Below are positions 24,670-35,737 of a stretch of 64,000 nt of DNA, piece by piece (position 1 is the stretch's first letter; each line of letters begins with the position of its first letter). Location of the stretch: assembly GCF_964204645.1 (NCBI RefSeq), contig NC_134026.1, positions 7,254,001-7,318,000 of the forward strand. The letters are read 5' to 3'. This stretch comes from Tubulanus polymorphus (taxonomy: Eukaryota > Nemertea > Palaeonemertea > Tubulaniformes > Tubulanidae). The notes under the pieces are model-generated. The model had not been told where the DNA came from. It worked only from the letters and a program-made list of their open reading frames with translations, and made no database searches. The position numbers and the translations under genes are program-made.

Positions 24670-25065
24670 CATCAGCACATGCTAAAAGCAAACCCTGCCC
24701 CGTTAGATGCTAAAATACAGCAAAACGTGCATGCTAAAATGCCTTTCAACTTACGTGCTGAAATATCTCAGAAGTTACATGCTAAAACACCTCAAAACAT
24801 GCATGCCAAAATGCCATATACGTGACATGCTAAAATGCTTTACAACTAAGTCCTATTACCTGCTAATGCATCGCAAGTTACGTGCTAAAATACCTCAAAA
24901 GTCTTACGTGCTGAAATCCTCACAATTATATGCTAAAATGCTAAATATAACATACAAGTTCCGCTAAAATGCCTCGACAAGTTACATGCAAAATGCCACA
25001 GCATGCTAAAATGTATCACAAGGTTTATGCTAAAACATGCTAAAAGGAGGTAACAAGACATATGC
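24670..25065 (+). repeat. Degenerate minisatellite, CATGCTAAAATGCC unit
   Basis: At least 15 imperfect copies of (A)CATGCTAAAATGCCTCACAA, roughly 18-26 bases each. The 86-codon open frame at 24707-24967 is a run of MLK-like repeats created by the array and is not treated as a gene. Confidence 0.85.
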
Positions 25066-25069
25066 TGAA

Positions 25070-26400
25070 ATTGCTCACATTATCATCATCATGATCAGAT
25101 TTATTTCAACGTCGCGCCTGACAAATCCTCACATAATTTCATGCAAAGTCCGCTGTACAACGTGCTAACATTTCTCAAATAGTAAAATGCTAAGTTGTAC
25201 TTATCGTACTATTATCAAGTACTTTAAATTTATATCAAAACACCTATTAGATGCATTCCTATACTTTTTGGAACGTTTTAATTCATTCGGGCGAAAGCAT
25301 GAATGGCAAATTCTGGTTTTCCTCAGTAGTGAAAGACGAGAATTATTGTATCTGTCTGTCTTCGCCTGTGCTGTCCTGAATAACAGATGAGTTCTGGTTA
25401 TCACAACGAATAGAATGACTGTTTCTCAGTTAACACGACATCCGAGAGGTTTCTTACACATCGAAACAGCAACATCATTCACTGAGATAAAACTATCAAA
25501 TATTTAACTCGCAGTCAGCGAAACGAATCAAAGAGAACAAGCGGGATTTCACAGATTCGGACACCCACACGTACCGGGAATCTGAGGAGGATTTCTGTAA
25601 GGCGGGTGACCTTGCAATCTTTACCTTACAGACCAAATCATGTCGATATATATACATATACGAATGAGCGACGGCATGGTCTGTCTGTAATCTAGTTTTG
25701 GGGTCTGCCGTGTGTCGGAGATTTGCTGCTAATCAAAACATCGGTTCGTTAGGACGCGTACAGAATTAAACTATACATGATACCGAATCCTGGAAACTCC
25801 CTCTCCCTCCACCACCCCTCCTAGCCCTTTCCACCCTCTCCCGCTCCCTAAATCATTTTAAAACTGTTAAACTGGATCCCGAGTCAATAAACTTTGGGAT
25901 TAGATGGGTGGTAATTAGAATAATTTAACAGTCGCACAAGGTTATTGTTATTAGAGCGGAAGTGCGAAGTATATATCGCGACTTTGTGCTTTGATAACGA
26001 GATATTTAAATAATTCCCATTGGTGGAGTTTGTAAATGAGCTCTACAGACGATACGATGGGAGGGGGGAGGGGAGGGAGAGGGGGTAAATAGACCGCATC
26101 AGTAGAAGGGTAAGAGAAATGTGGTAATTTGGTAATAAAACTTATTCTTGTCTCAGTTGTGTAAAGGGTATTAGTGTTGTCTGTAATGTGCAATTGTCCT
26201 CTTTAACCCAAAATAAACTACAGTTTCTTATAACACACTATTTAAATACAGACTCCTGTTCACTACGATTGACAAACACAGAAATTACATCGGTCATGAT
26301 GCATTACCAGAAATTACCTCAGATGCAAATCGGAGACTGTATTCAAAACGAAGCCGGAATCGAATTTCCTAAAAGTCATAAATGTTTTTTTCTGAAAAAT
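25070..26400. other. Spacer without recognised gene
   Basis: No supported exon. A stretch near 25795-25850 is C/T-rich and one near 26058-26090 is G/A-rich. Open frames at 25187-25404 overlap on both strands and look like chance. Confidence 0.4.
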
Positions 26401-26407
26401 GGTCCTG

Positions 26408-26690
26408 ATAAGACTGTTGTAATTAGAGAATGAAAGCGGGTATTGTTAGTGGATAGGGTCCCGCCAAACCCGATTGACCAGCAGTCAACACACCTGACTT
26501 GTCGCCAGTCACTACACCTTACTGGTCACCACAGATAGATGGTCATCGCACTGACCAGACTAGCTAGTGCAGTGGTCTAATGGCGATTGGTTTGCAGAGG
26601 TCCCGGGATCGAGGTTCGGGCACGTTCTCACTTAACGAAATCATTATTTACTGCCTCTGAAAAAATGATTAGCATCTGTATTTCAAATTT
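26408..26690 (+). mobile_element. tRNA-related SINE-like element, copy 2
   Basis: Head AGAGAATGAAAGCGGGTATT as in copy 1 at 13433. CACCAGTCAC/GACCAG phrases follow, then an A-box-like GCTAGTGCAGTGGTCTAATGG and a B-box-like GGGATCGAGGTTCGGGCAC. Copy 1 and copy 2 are strongly diverged in the middle, so the family is old. Confidence 0.55.
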
Positions 26691-26699
26691 CACATTTTT

Positions 26700-28687
26700 C
26701 TTCCCATCAAGCATTTGATTTTCGATACCACACGCATGCGCAGACGGCCGCTTGTCCTCGTTAAACCGCCGTCAATACGGATCACGTGACCAGATGATTT
26801 CACCGTAAAGCAGTCGTTTTTTACGACTTGTCGATTGCCGGTACCTTACACGCAGGTCACGTTAACAAAATACCATCCCGTTTACAGTGACGTATGAGCC
26901 GCTGATTAATTACAAATTGTGAAGCTGTGAATTTATGAGAACAGAGAGACTGAGAGACTAGGGATGGATGGATGGCCGCCGCTGCCGCTGATGCTGATGC
27001 CGCTGGAGCTCCTCTCTCATCTCCACCTCGCCATCGTGACGTTTACACAAGTTGATTGCAAAATGGTGATTATTAGGTTTCATATCGTGTAAATAGATTG
27101 AGGAGCGAGTTCTAACTGCGACGCAGTGGAATATTCCTGGAAAATAGAGACCACACTTTACAATCGCATCACCTACCACGACCAACATACATACCCTCGA
27201 TAGTTTTCGAATTAATATAATTGACGAAACACTAGGAGTCCGTGTTAAGACGATACAGTTACATATAAAAATCCCTGCGCACTAAGAGAGAAATAAAGAA
27301 TCTTAGATATTTTTCTTAAAGCTTATGAATAGTTCATTCGATGTTTCGGCCACGTCCTAAAAGTAATCATCAGGAATCCAGCATTCCTGAGCGGGCTGGT
27401 TCCTTAGTTGAGAAAGTCCAAAAGTGGTCTTAAATCTTGATACTGGTCTTAAGCTGTTAGATTGGCTATAGAACTAAAATTGTCTTAGACTTAAGTCGTA
27501 AGTTTAAGACATGACTGGCTCCGTGGATAACACATAGGATATAATAGTCGAAACATTGAAAAAACTGTTGGCAAACGAAACTATTCCGGACTCTTTTCAT
27601 TCTTAGTGTTGATTTTGTATCATCTTCACCACACTGACTCAGAGTGAAATTTCATCGATGCTTAAATCGCACTTAACTTTCTGAACCTTTCTACAGTCAA
27701 TCACAATCTAAAGATTAAGTCATTTCAATTTCGTATTCTTTCCGTTCAATGTTTCATCTCGGGAAACCTCGGCATTTCCGAGTGTTTCCGGGAATATCGT
27801 TCTTATATCGTTCGGATGCTTTTAACGGTTGATTAGAAAAGTTCAAATCTGCGTCACCACGTGACCACCATCACGTGCTCACACCGCGTTACGTGTGAAC
27901 GTGTTTACGTCACACACGTAATAGATGAAACGTTCATTAACGCCGTTGCGTAGCGACTCCGGATATAAAACGGTCAGAAATGACCATTTATATTCGACAC
28001 TTGACGTCACGTCACGTGACCTTCTATTGAACTACACGACTCATAGTTGACAATGTTACATCAATACATGTTTAGCTCTTGAATTCTAGAACAATGAAAT
28101 ATCCTTGAAAATGAAAAGTCACTTATATGAAATACCACACTCAGAATAGAAATCCCAAAATTTTTCCTTGCGTTAGTAGTTAATTCGATATCGCATATAG
28201 TCATCTTCAGGAATGTGATCCAATTTGGAGACCATTGCCGAAACACTGTAAAATCCTTGGCTGCACACTAAGAATGAAAACAATCTGAGATGTATTTCGA
28301 TGTGCTAATACTTCTTACTCGACGTTTCGAATTAGTCCTATATAACCATCTTGAGGAATGTATAATAATTTGGAACCACTGATGAAACGCTCTGAGTCCG
28401 TGTCGTAAAGAAAGTACAGAATCACTACTGTGCATACTAACGACAAATAAAGGAAAGGAAAGAACGATTAAAAGAATGGAGCATCCCCCCGAAGATGAAT
28501 ATTTAGTCCGGCCTTGATTCAACCCTGTATGCCGAGATGATTTAGTGTTATATAGAGGTGCCACGACTATATGGCCAGCCAAATAGACCAAGATGCTCAA
28601 AATGTTGCCGTAAACTCACGATTTACTGTCTTCAACTTAAGCTTTTGAACTTTGCCTCTTTGGCATGGAATTTCAGCGCTTTAAGTG

Positions 28688-28719
<32 letters not shown>

Positions 28720-29770
28720 CAACCTACTGAATATAACCTAATAGTCATATATATGAAATATGAGTTGTATTGATGATTCCCCAGATTAAAATTACTAATG
28801 GTAATAAGGGAGGGTTAGAAACAGTAAAAGACATAAAATTCAATTAGCGCAGTTCTCACTAGCTCACAGCTAGTCTCCATTTAAACATTATACTTACTAA
28901 TCATTCTTTACGGTTATCCGATATTTTCAAGGTCGTGTGGCGCGAATCTGTGGCTGTTTTAATGAGGTTTTTAGATATGATAAAAACGTCTGAAAAAAAT
29001 TGGATTTTTTTTGTATAGTGAAATGACCGTTGGTTTTAAATGATTGACGGCAGTGATGACATTGATATTTTTCTTTTTGTCGCAAGTTGCTCCCAAAAAC
29101 ATAATCCGTTAATAGAATTTCATGTTCTATATTCATCGTTTTTATCGACTGGATGATTTTTGCACGCAGAAAAATTAATCTGAATGAATGATTTAACAAA
29201 TAAATTCTAACGTTTATTCAGTTAGGTGATATGATAGGTCGAGAAGATACACAATTTCCGTTTTGATACGTAAGAAATGCCACAATAAACGTACGTCAAT
29301 ACGTCACTTCGAAGCCGAAACGTTGCTCGAAATGTATTAAACCTTTTACTCAGAACTTTTTGTTTTTTGCTGAAATTATTGTGGGATTTTTTACGTAGGT
29401 TATGATAATATGAATCTCAGTATTTGGAATATAGATTTGAACAGCGGTCCGGCTCTTGAAAGTTGGTTAAAGATAACCAGCGGATAACCCGCCACGTATA
29501 GTTATCAGATGCTAGTTTTACCCATTAAAAAATCACTAGACCGATTTCATTTTGTCATGGGCCGTATTTAGAAAAAACATTGCTTTTAATCAAATATCCG
29601 GCGAATGATCATAGAATATGAATCAAGGCTATTACGACATATCTGCATAATCTCGCATGATCTAAATCATATTTGCACCGTGTGGTATCAATAGACCGAC
29701 ACGCAGCCAGCCAACGACCTGCCGACCAACGACCTTCAGTGACAGTCACGTTAAGAGATTATTCGGTTCA
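26700..29770. other. Spacer without recognised gene
   Basis: No exon I would defend. A minus-strand frame at 26958-27188 has a possible acceptor (CTCTATTTTCCAG) near 27134, after which one frame reads EYSTASQLELAPQSIYTI and stops; this is weak. Decayed repeats with the phrase CATCTTCAGGAAT recur near 28205 and 28350 (and again near 45880), and an ATT microsatellite lies near 28690-28722. A MITE family B remnant lies near 29450-29530. Confidence 0.4.
27857..28022 (+). promoter_or_regulatory. Candidate promoter/enhancer: E-box and CRE cluster with TATA-like box
   Basis: Within 170 bases there are three CACGTG E-boxes (CCACGTGACC, TCACGTGCTC, TCACGTGACC), a full CRE TGACGTCA at about 28001, and several TACGT(C/G) half-sites. 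A TATAAA sits at about 27963. The density is well above the surrounding sequence. No exon is recognised directly downstream on either strand, so function and direction are inference. Confidence 0.3.
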
Positions 29771-29774
29771 GACA

Positions 29775-30118
29775 GCAATCTCCCTCTCTCCCTCTCTCTC
29801 CCTCTCTCTCCATCCCTCCCTCTCCCTCTCTCCCCATCTCTCCCGCTCTCCCCCCTCGTCTCCTCTGTCTTTCCCTCCTCCATCCTCTCCCTTCTCTTTC
29901 TCCCTCCTCCCTCCCCTCCTCTCCTCTATCAGCTCTCTATTCTCCCCTATTCACTACCCCCTCCCGTCTCTCCTTTCTCCCTCCTCCATTCTCTCCCGTC
30001 TCTCGTCTTCCTTCATCCTCTCCCGTCTCTCCTCTCCAGTCTCTCCTCTCTCTCCCTACTCCCTCCCCTCCTCTCCTCTATCAACTCTCTCTTCTCCCCG
30101 TTTCTCCTGTCTTTCTCT
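29775..30118 (+). repeat. Second long polypyrimidine (CT-rich) tract
   Basis: About 340 bases almost purely C and T on the plus strand, with CTCTCTCC and CTCCCGTCTCTC units. The 152-codon Ser/Leu/Pro open frame is low complexity. Confidence 0.9.
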
Positions 30119-31768
30119 GTCGCTTCCATAACAGCCACCGTTCGATTATTAAAAATTCCACGTCTTTCTAACCAGATAATGACTTTTATGGAAATTCTGA
30201 TGAATCTGTTGGAAAAATATTGCGCGCCGTTGTGCACAGAAGGTCACGGAGTTTGTTGATGTTTTTATATTGAGTAAATCCGGTTAGGAGTTTACCGTCT
30301 AGAAACCCGTTTAATGTCGATATTATTTCATGCTCGGTTAACTCAGATATCCGCCCCTCACGCAGTGTGAGGGGTGCTGACGAAGGTCTGTAGTTGTTTG
30401 ATCTTCCGAAACTCTTAATAAATTTCACTTTTACATTTTTCAAATTTACATTTCAGTGTGTTCGCCATCAGGGTTCCGTTTCATGAAGGTGTTTGAGCTT
30501 AAAAACTTAGAACATTAACATGCTCATTGAAAACGTGAAGTAAAGCAATTAAACCACTTTCTCGTGAAACCGGATCCAGTAATCATTCTACGTATTACAG
30601 GTTATGAAACTTTGTTCGATCAAGGTCCAAAGAAGGTGTTAAACTGTCAAGGTTTCCTGGGATTATGAATGTTTACCTTGAGAAGCGTTCACAATGTCCA
30701 CCTCTTAATCGCTCCACAAAAGGAGAAATCGCACGCCGGAAATTGTGCTTGTTGCCACCGAATCCTTGACAGACGTTAGATACGTGATGTTTTTTTAACT
30801 GCCGGTTAGGCACATTGCGGTGACCTTGACGGCCACTAAAGTCGTCTGGATAGGTTTCAGTGAACGACCTTGACCACTTGGCGGCAGGATGCTTTGTCGC
30901 TTTCGCGCTCCAAATCTGAATGATCCCATTGCATAACTAAGTATTTTGATTGATATAAATTTCTAAGGGCTCGTATACATTAAGTACATATTTAACAAGT
31001 GGGTCCATTTCTCACCCACTTAAAGACAGCCCCGAAGGTATTGTACGCATTAATGACCAATTCTTTATTACCATGAATTCTACTTTGTGACCTTTTTCAA
31101 TATAAGATCGCTCGCAACCCGGGTATTTTTCTTTTTCTGTCAATAACTTATCACAAGTAACAGCGGCAGCGTTACTTTTTGAGATAGAACTGTGACGCGT
31201 TGGATCCCGTTAAAACGTCATATTTTTTCTTTCGCGTTACTTTTGCTTATTGCGGTAGATTTTACTGCAGTGCCTCACGGAGACTTTAAGAAGAGGTACG
31301 CGTATGTTATGTTACCGCTGCTCTACTGGCTGACTGGATGGTGGAGAGAGAAAGGGAGAGAGAGAGAGAAAGAGGATAAGCTTAATTTATCACCAGTTAA
31401 AAACTATCGGACGGCGGCAGTAAATGGGGCCCTGGTGTCCAGTAATCTTACCTCTGACAACTATAAAAACATACAATAAACGGGAGAACACGTTTCGGCG
31501 AATTCCGGTGCAAACACATTCAGACAGTCGTTAAAGATCGGTAATGTCCGTAAGTGATCGTTAATGTTCGGTTAAGTCCGGCTGGTAGATTATTTATGGT
31601 CTACGATACGCGGGTGATTTGAGCTGAAAACAGCAGTTTTTGAATACACCAAAATTCGGTAATTAAATCATTTTAGAAATGTTTCGATTAATGTTTATAA
31701 TTTTAGAGTCAAACTTAAATAATCAGTGGATCCACCAATAGCGACTGGTTACTTTTTTGATAGTAGCC

Positions 31769-31948
31769 TACGTGGAACTTCGTTACAGCGAACTTCACGG
31801 GGCCAGATGATATGTTCGGTATAACCACAGTTCGCTGTTATATCCAGTATAAAATTTATCAAATTTTCTTACTCGGGAAGGAATTCTATACATGTTATAT
31901 TCGATGAATCCGTTGTATCCGAGTTCGTTATAACGAGGTTCCACTGTA
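31769..31948. mobile_element. Palindromic MITE (family D), CGTGGAACTTCGTTA end
   Basis: The left end is TACGTGGAACTTCGTTACAG. The right end, in reverse complement, is TACAGTGGAACCTCGTTATA. Both ends abut TA. The terminal sequence CAGTGGAACCTCGTTATAACGAA resembles ends of pogo/Tigger-class (Tc1-mariner superfamily) elements, which duplicate TA. It has no transposase. Confidence 0.7.
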
Positions 31949-34375
31949 AATCACTAATGTCACTTGGACCGGTTTCAATAGTCTTCGTTTTTTGTTGTTA
32001 TCACGGTAATTCTTAATGTATCATCATTTTGAGGAATAACTTTTTTTGTAAAATCTTTATAAGATTCGGGTGTCCTCCTGTTAACTTCACAAATTTTAAT
32101 TATATTCATCATATTCATCGAGAAAAAATGCATTCCAATTCAGTTCGCCTGGAATCATTTGTTAATCAGTTTTTGGGTGTGAAACTGTGTCGTGTTAGAG
32201 GATCACCGGCTGCCGATCTGTTTTCTCTGTGGCGCAGACGCGCTTTTGAAGGTCACTAATCGCCCGCTGCTGTGGTACGTACGCAGAATCTAAGCGCAGA
32301 AGGTAAGAATTGATCGGATTAGCCGTCGAGGTAATCCGTCAGTACTAAACATTCCGCCGGTACTTATCCTTATCGGAATAAATTAGATAACAGTTCGACT
32401 AATGATGCCGTATAAATGACATTTACTTATCGGACTAATGACCGTCACTATAATGTAACTAACTAACATCCTTCGCTTGCCCCCAGCCGGCCAGCCGGTC
32501 ATTTATAATATGTATATACGTACATATATTTATATATATATATATATATACCTATCGATTATCACTTCGATATTACCCACTAGGGGACGCTGATTAATGG
32601 GCTGACCCACGTGGTATGTCGCTGTGTAGAATACATAATTAATGAATTAAAGACGTCGTTTAGAGATGTTAGTTAGATGTTAGAGGTGTTAGTTGTCCTT
32701 GTGTTTATTGTGGGACAAGATGGTGTTTTATGAACGAATTTCACAGAAAGGGGTCCTTTGCATTCATAGGACCGTATATCATTCATTCCCGTCATGCACA
32801 GGGCCCTATACCATTCACAGCTCCAAACCCATAGCCAGGGGGTTCGTCCGTTCGAACGAACGCCCCTTTTGAAATTTGAAATTGAAATTCTTTATTTACG
32901 AATTAAATTACATTAGAAAATAACAGATAATAATATGGTAATGTAATATAAGTCGATGGATACCAGGATAAGTTAAAAACTTGTAACCTTAAAGCATGGC
33001 ACTGGCACCCATTTTTAGAAAGTGCCCTTCATGATTTTTTTAGCCTATGTAACAGGTTCAGATGCACCACTTGAGATGTTCAGTGTAGGACACACCCTTC
33101 CGGCGACTCAGCTCCGTTGTTTATAATTCGAGAACGCCCCTTTCAAAATCCTGGCTATGGGCTTGGGGTCCTATACCGTTCACAGATTTCTGCCATGCAC
33201 AGGGTTATATCATTCACATCGCCGTTTACCACTCATAGGTTCCGATGCCTATTCATATGATCGTATGCCATTCACAAACCCTGCAACTACCGACTGCTAT
33301 GAACCGTCTCGATATGTATCTGCATGGTACAAACCCCTTTAGCATATTGCGGACCGCGCTAGCGGAACCCAGCTCGCGGCGGGAGTGCTGTATGAAAACT
33401 AACCGCTTCAGTCGCTCATTAATAATTTACAGCAGAAAAAACTGCGTCCACCTTTACAGAATATGTAATCAAAACCGACAATATAACGGCTGGGCGTCTG
33501 GGGATTAAACATCTACATAAACTAGCTAGAATCCATCGTGTCTGTAGACAGCGCGGTACAGGCGTGCGGGAGACAGCGCGCGGTACAGGCGCGGCGGGAC
33601 TTCGCGCCGTCAACCCCTAATAAACATTAACATCATTCATCGAGCGCGTACCTGACTACGTCACGTTTACACGCAGTCAGAGAACCATCACCGACCCAGT
33701 TCCCAACCCATGTCCACCATCAGTCACGGCAGTTCTACAGTTCTAGACTCGTTTCGCCACAGTTCTGGACTTGATCAGTTCCACAAGTTCTGGACTCATT
33801 TCCCCACTCCCGGGGACCCGTAACGCAATCGTCGGAAACATTTACTCCACCTTATACTGCCTTCTTGTGCTAAATACTAGGCTTTCGGGAATGTGTTTTG
33901 GCCCCGTAGAGCATAAAGGGCTTTTACTGCAACACATTAGAACAATGATTTGCTCTTGTTACCCGAAATTTACGTATGAACTGTGTGTATTATCAAGGCC
34001 ACGACGTTCTATATCATTTTATACCGAATATCATCACAGGTTTTCCCTCCTCGAGTCATCATTGATTATGCACGATTCCATATTTAAAATGACCCCTAAA
34101 ACAACAGACAATAATGCGAGTTTATACCTATAAAGCGCTAGCTGTATAATGGCTACGGCGCGGTAGTTTTATAGTTATTACTGGCAGACGAGATGATGAG
34201 ATCTAACGTTCATTTCCTCATATAGCTAATAACAAGTGTCGCTGACGTCATCAGTGCTATGTTTGGTATGCACTAAAATGCTGACAACATTTTATATTGG
34301 AGTTAGAGTCGCATGATGTATTGTCTTAAACGCTACCGGGTACCACTGCGAAATGATCGTACGTATCTGTTACAC

Positions 34376-34542
34376 TACAGCGGAACCTCGTTATAACCAA
34401 CTCAGGTTTAGCTGTTAACAAAAACCTAGAATTTCATCCCAAATAGGACAATCTTTATTACTTCATATATACTAGATACTATCGGTTATAACGAACAGAT
34501 TTTCTGGTCTCCTGAAGTTCGTTGTAACGAGGCCCCACTGTA
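34376..34542. mobile_element. Palindromic MITE (family D), second copy
   Basis: The left end is TACAGCGGAACCTCGTTATA, and the right end in reverse complement is TACAGTGGGGCCTCGTTACA, again with TA at each end. A further partial copy follows directly at about 34543-34610, and a fragment lies near 46288-46335 within an intron of the TRP gene. Confidence 0.7.
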
Positions 34543-35529
34543 TATAGAACTTCCGGTTACGAACAGATTTTCCGTAGCCCTGAAGTTTGTTGTGTAACGA
34601 GTCATTCCGCAGTAGACTGCCACATGTCATAATTCCAAAAATGTTTGATATACGTTTATCGTACAATTTATCAATTCATATCAATTATGGATTATGTAAG
34701 TTTGAAAGTTAATTTGTGGTAGTGATAATTCGAACTAACATATACATTTTAATATTTTAATTAGGAAACATTTTGAGGAGCCCTAAATGAATTTATTATC
34801 ATATGTATGTATCCCCAGTGAGAAAATGTCGCCGTCACATTTATTGAGTTTTTTGGGGGGATGTTTAGTCGCGCCGCTGACACATGTCTGAACTGAAGAT
34901 GAAAATAACAAAATAGAAGATTTTGCCGAGTAATGAAGAAAAGTTAAGAGAATTTATATCCGAAAAAGTGAATTTTGATATATTTGAAATGTTATCTTCG
35001 TTTTAGAAAATTTTCTCGTATTTCATGCGTATAGATACGTATCAAACTTCAAGAAGGAATATTTGTTGTCTTGTATTTATTTCAGCTAGAAATTAAAGAG
35101 AGAACGTTGAAAATAAGATTAACGCATCTGTTTTCAGCAGGGAATGGCGATCCAGCAGATATGGAGTCTAATTCGGGCCACATTAAGCGTCCAATCTCTA
35201 CCAAATTTGTTTGTTACCGAACACAAAGATTCGCAATGTGAAAACGGTTTAAATCCTAAATAAATATTCGGGGAATTTTTCAGGAGAGCTTTAAGGTTTG
35301 TGATTCTTGAAGAGACCAGGTTCTAAATCTACGATACATGTAGACGTGAAAAGACGATTCAAAATACAGACAACATATCGTGGACAACAAAACAAATCGT
35401 GAACTTAGAAAATATTTATTTGTTTGTCTAATAAAACACTCAAGTAACTCGGTATCAACTTTAACCTCACTCAATATTCATTTTCAAATCTCAAGTTAAC
35501 GCCCAGGTTAAAGATAATACGCACGTCTT

Positions 35530-35735
35530 CACAGTTCCACAGTTGTGAGTTAAGAGTTAGGTCTGAGTAAAATCTGTGAATTCTCAATGAGTTACTCAGA
35601 GTTAAATCTCAACCAAGACTGTGGAAAATGGTCCTGGACCCAGTTCCACAGTTCTGTGTTAAGATTTGACTCTGAGTTAACTCATTGAAAATGAACTAAT
35701 CTTAACTCGGTGTTAAATCTGGACAAAGAACGTGG
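35530..35735. mobile_element. Two adjacent MITE family A copies
   Basis: Each copy runs from CAGTTCCACAGTT(G/C)TG through TTTGACTCTGAGTTAA, a centre TTGAAAATGAACTAA or similar, to AAGAACTGTGGA-type ends. They lie immediately 3' of the first GPCR copy. Confidence 0.7.
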
Positions 35736-35737
35736 AA

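Larger units (their letters stand above)
30130..35525. other. Spacer without recognised gene
   Basis: No supported exon. A plus-strand frame at about 31192-31478 starts with a signal-like LLLLIAVDF stretch but has no ATG and runs into a GA repeat. A CATTCACAG-type irregular minisatellite occupies parts of 32750-32830 and 33165-33270. A perfect TA run lies at 32531-32550. A family A terminal-motif array lies near 33690-33800. CCACTAGGGGACGC at 32577-32590 is a close match to the CTCF core. Confidence 0.4.

Noticed and set aside
24707-24967. 86-codon MLK-repeat protein
   Set aside because: Product of the CATGCTAAAATGCC minisatellite; unit lengths are irregular and the frame is not kept across the whole array.
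29673-30131. 152-codon Ser/Leu/Pro open frame
   Set aside because: Translation of the second polypyrimidine tract.
31192-31479. Secreted protein with LLLLIAVDF leader
   Set aside because: No ATG (opens with GTG) and runs into a GA repeat; no splice-supported start.
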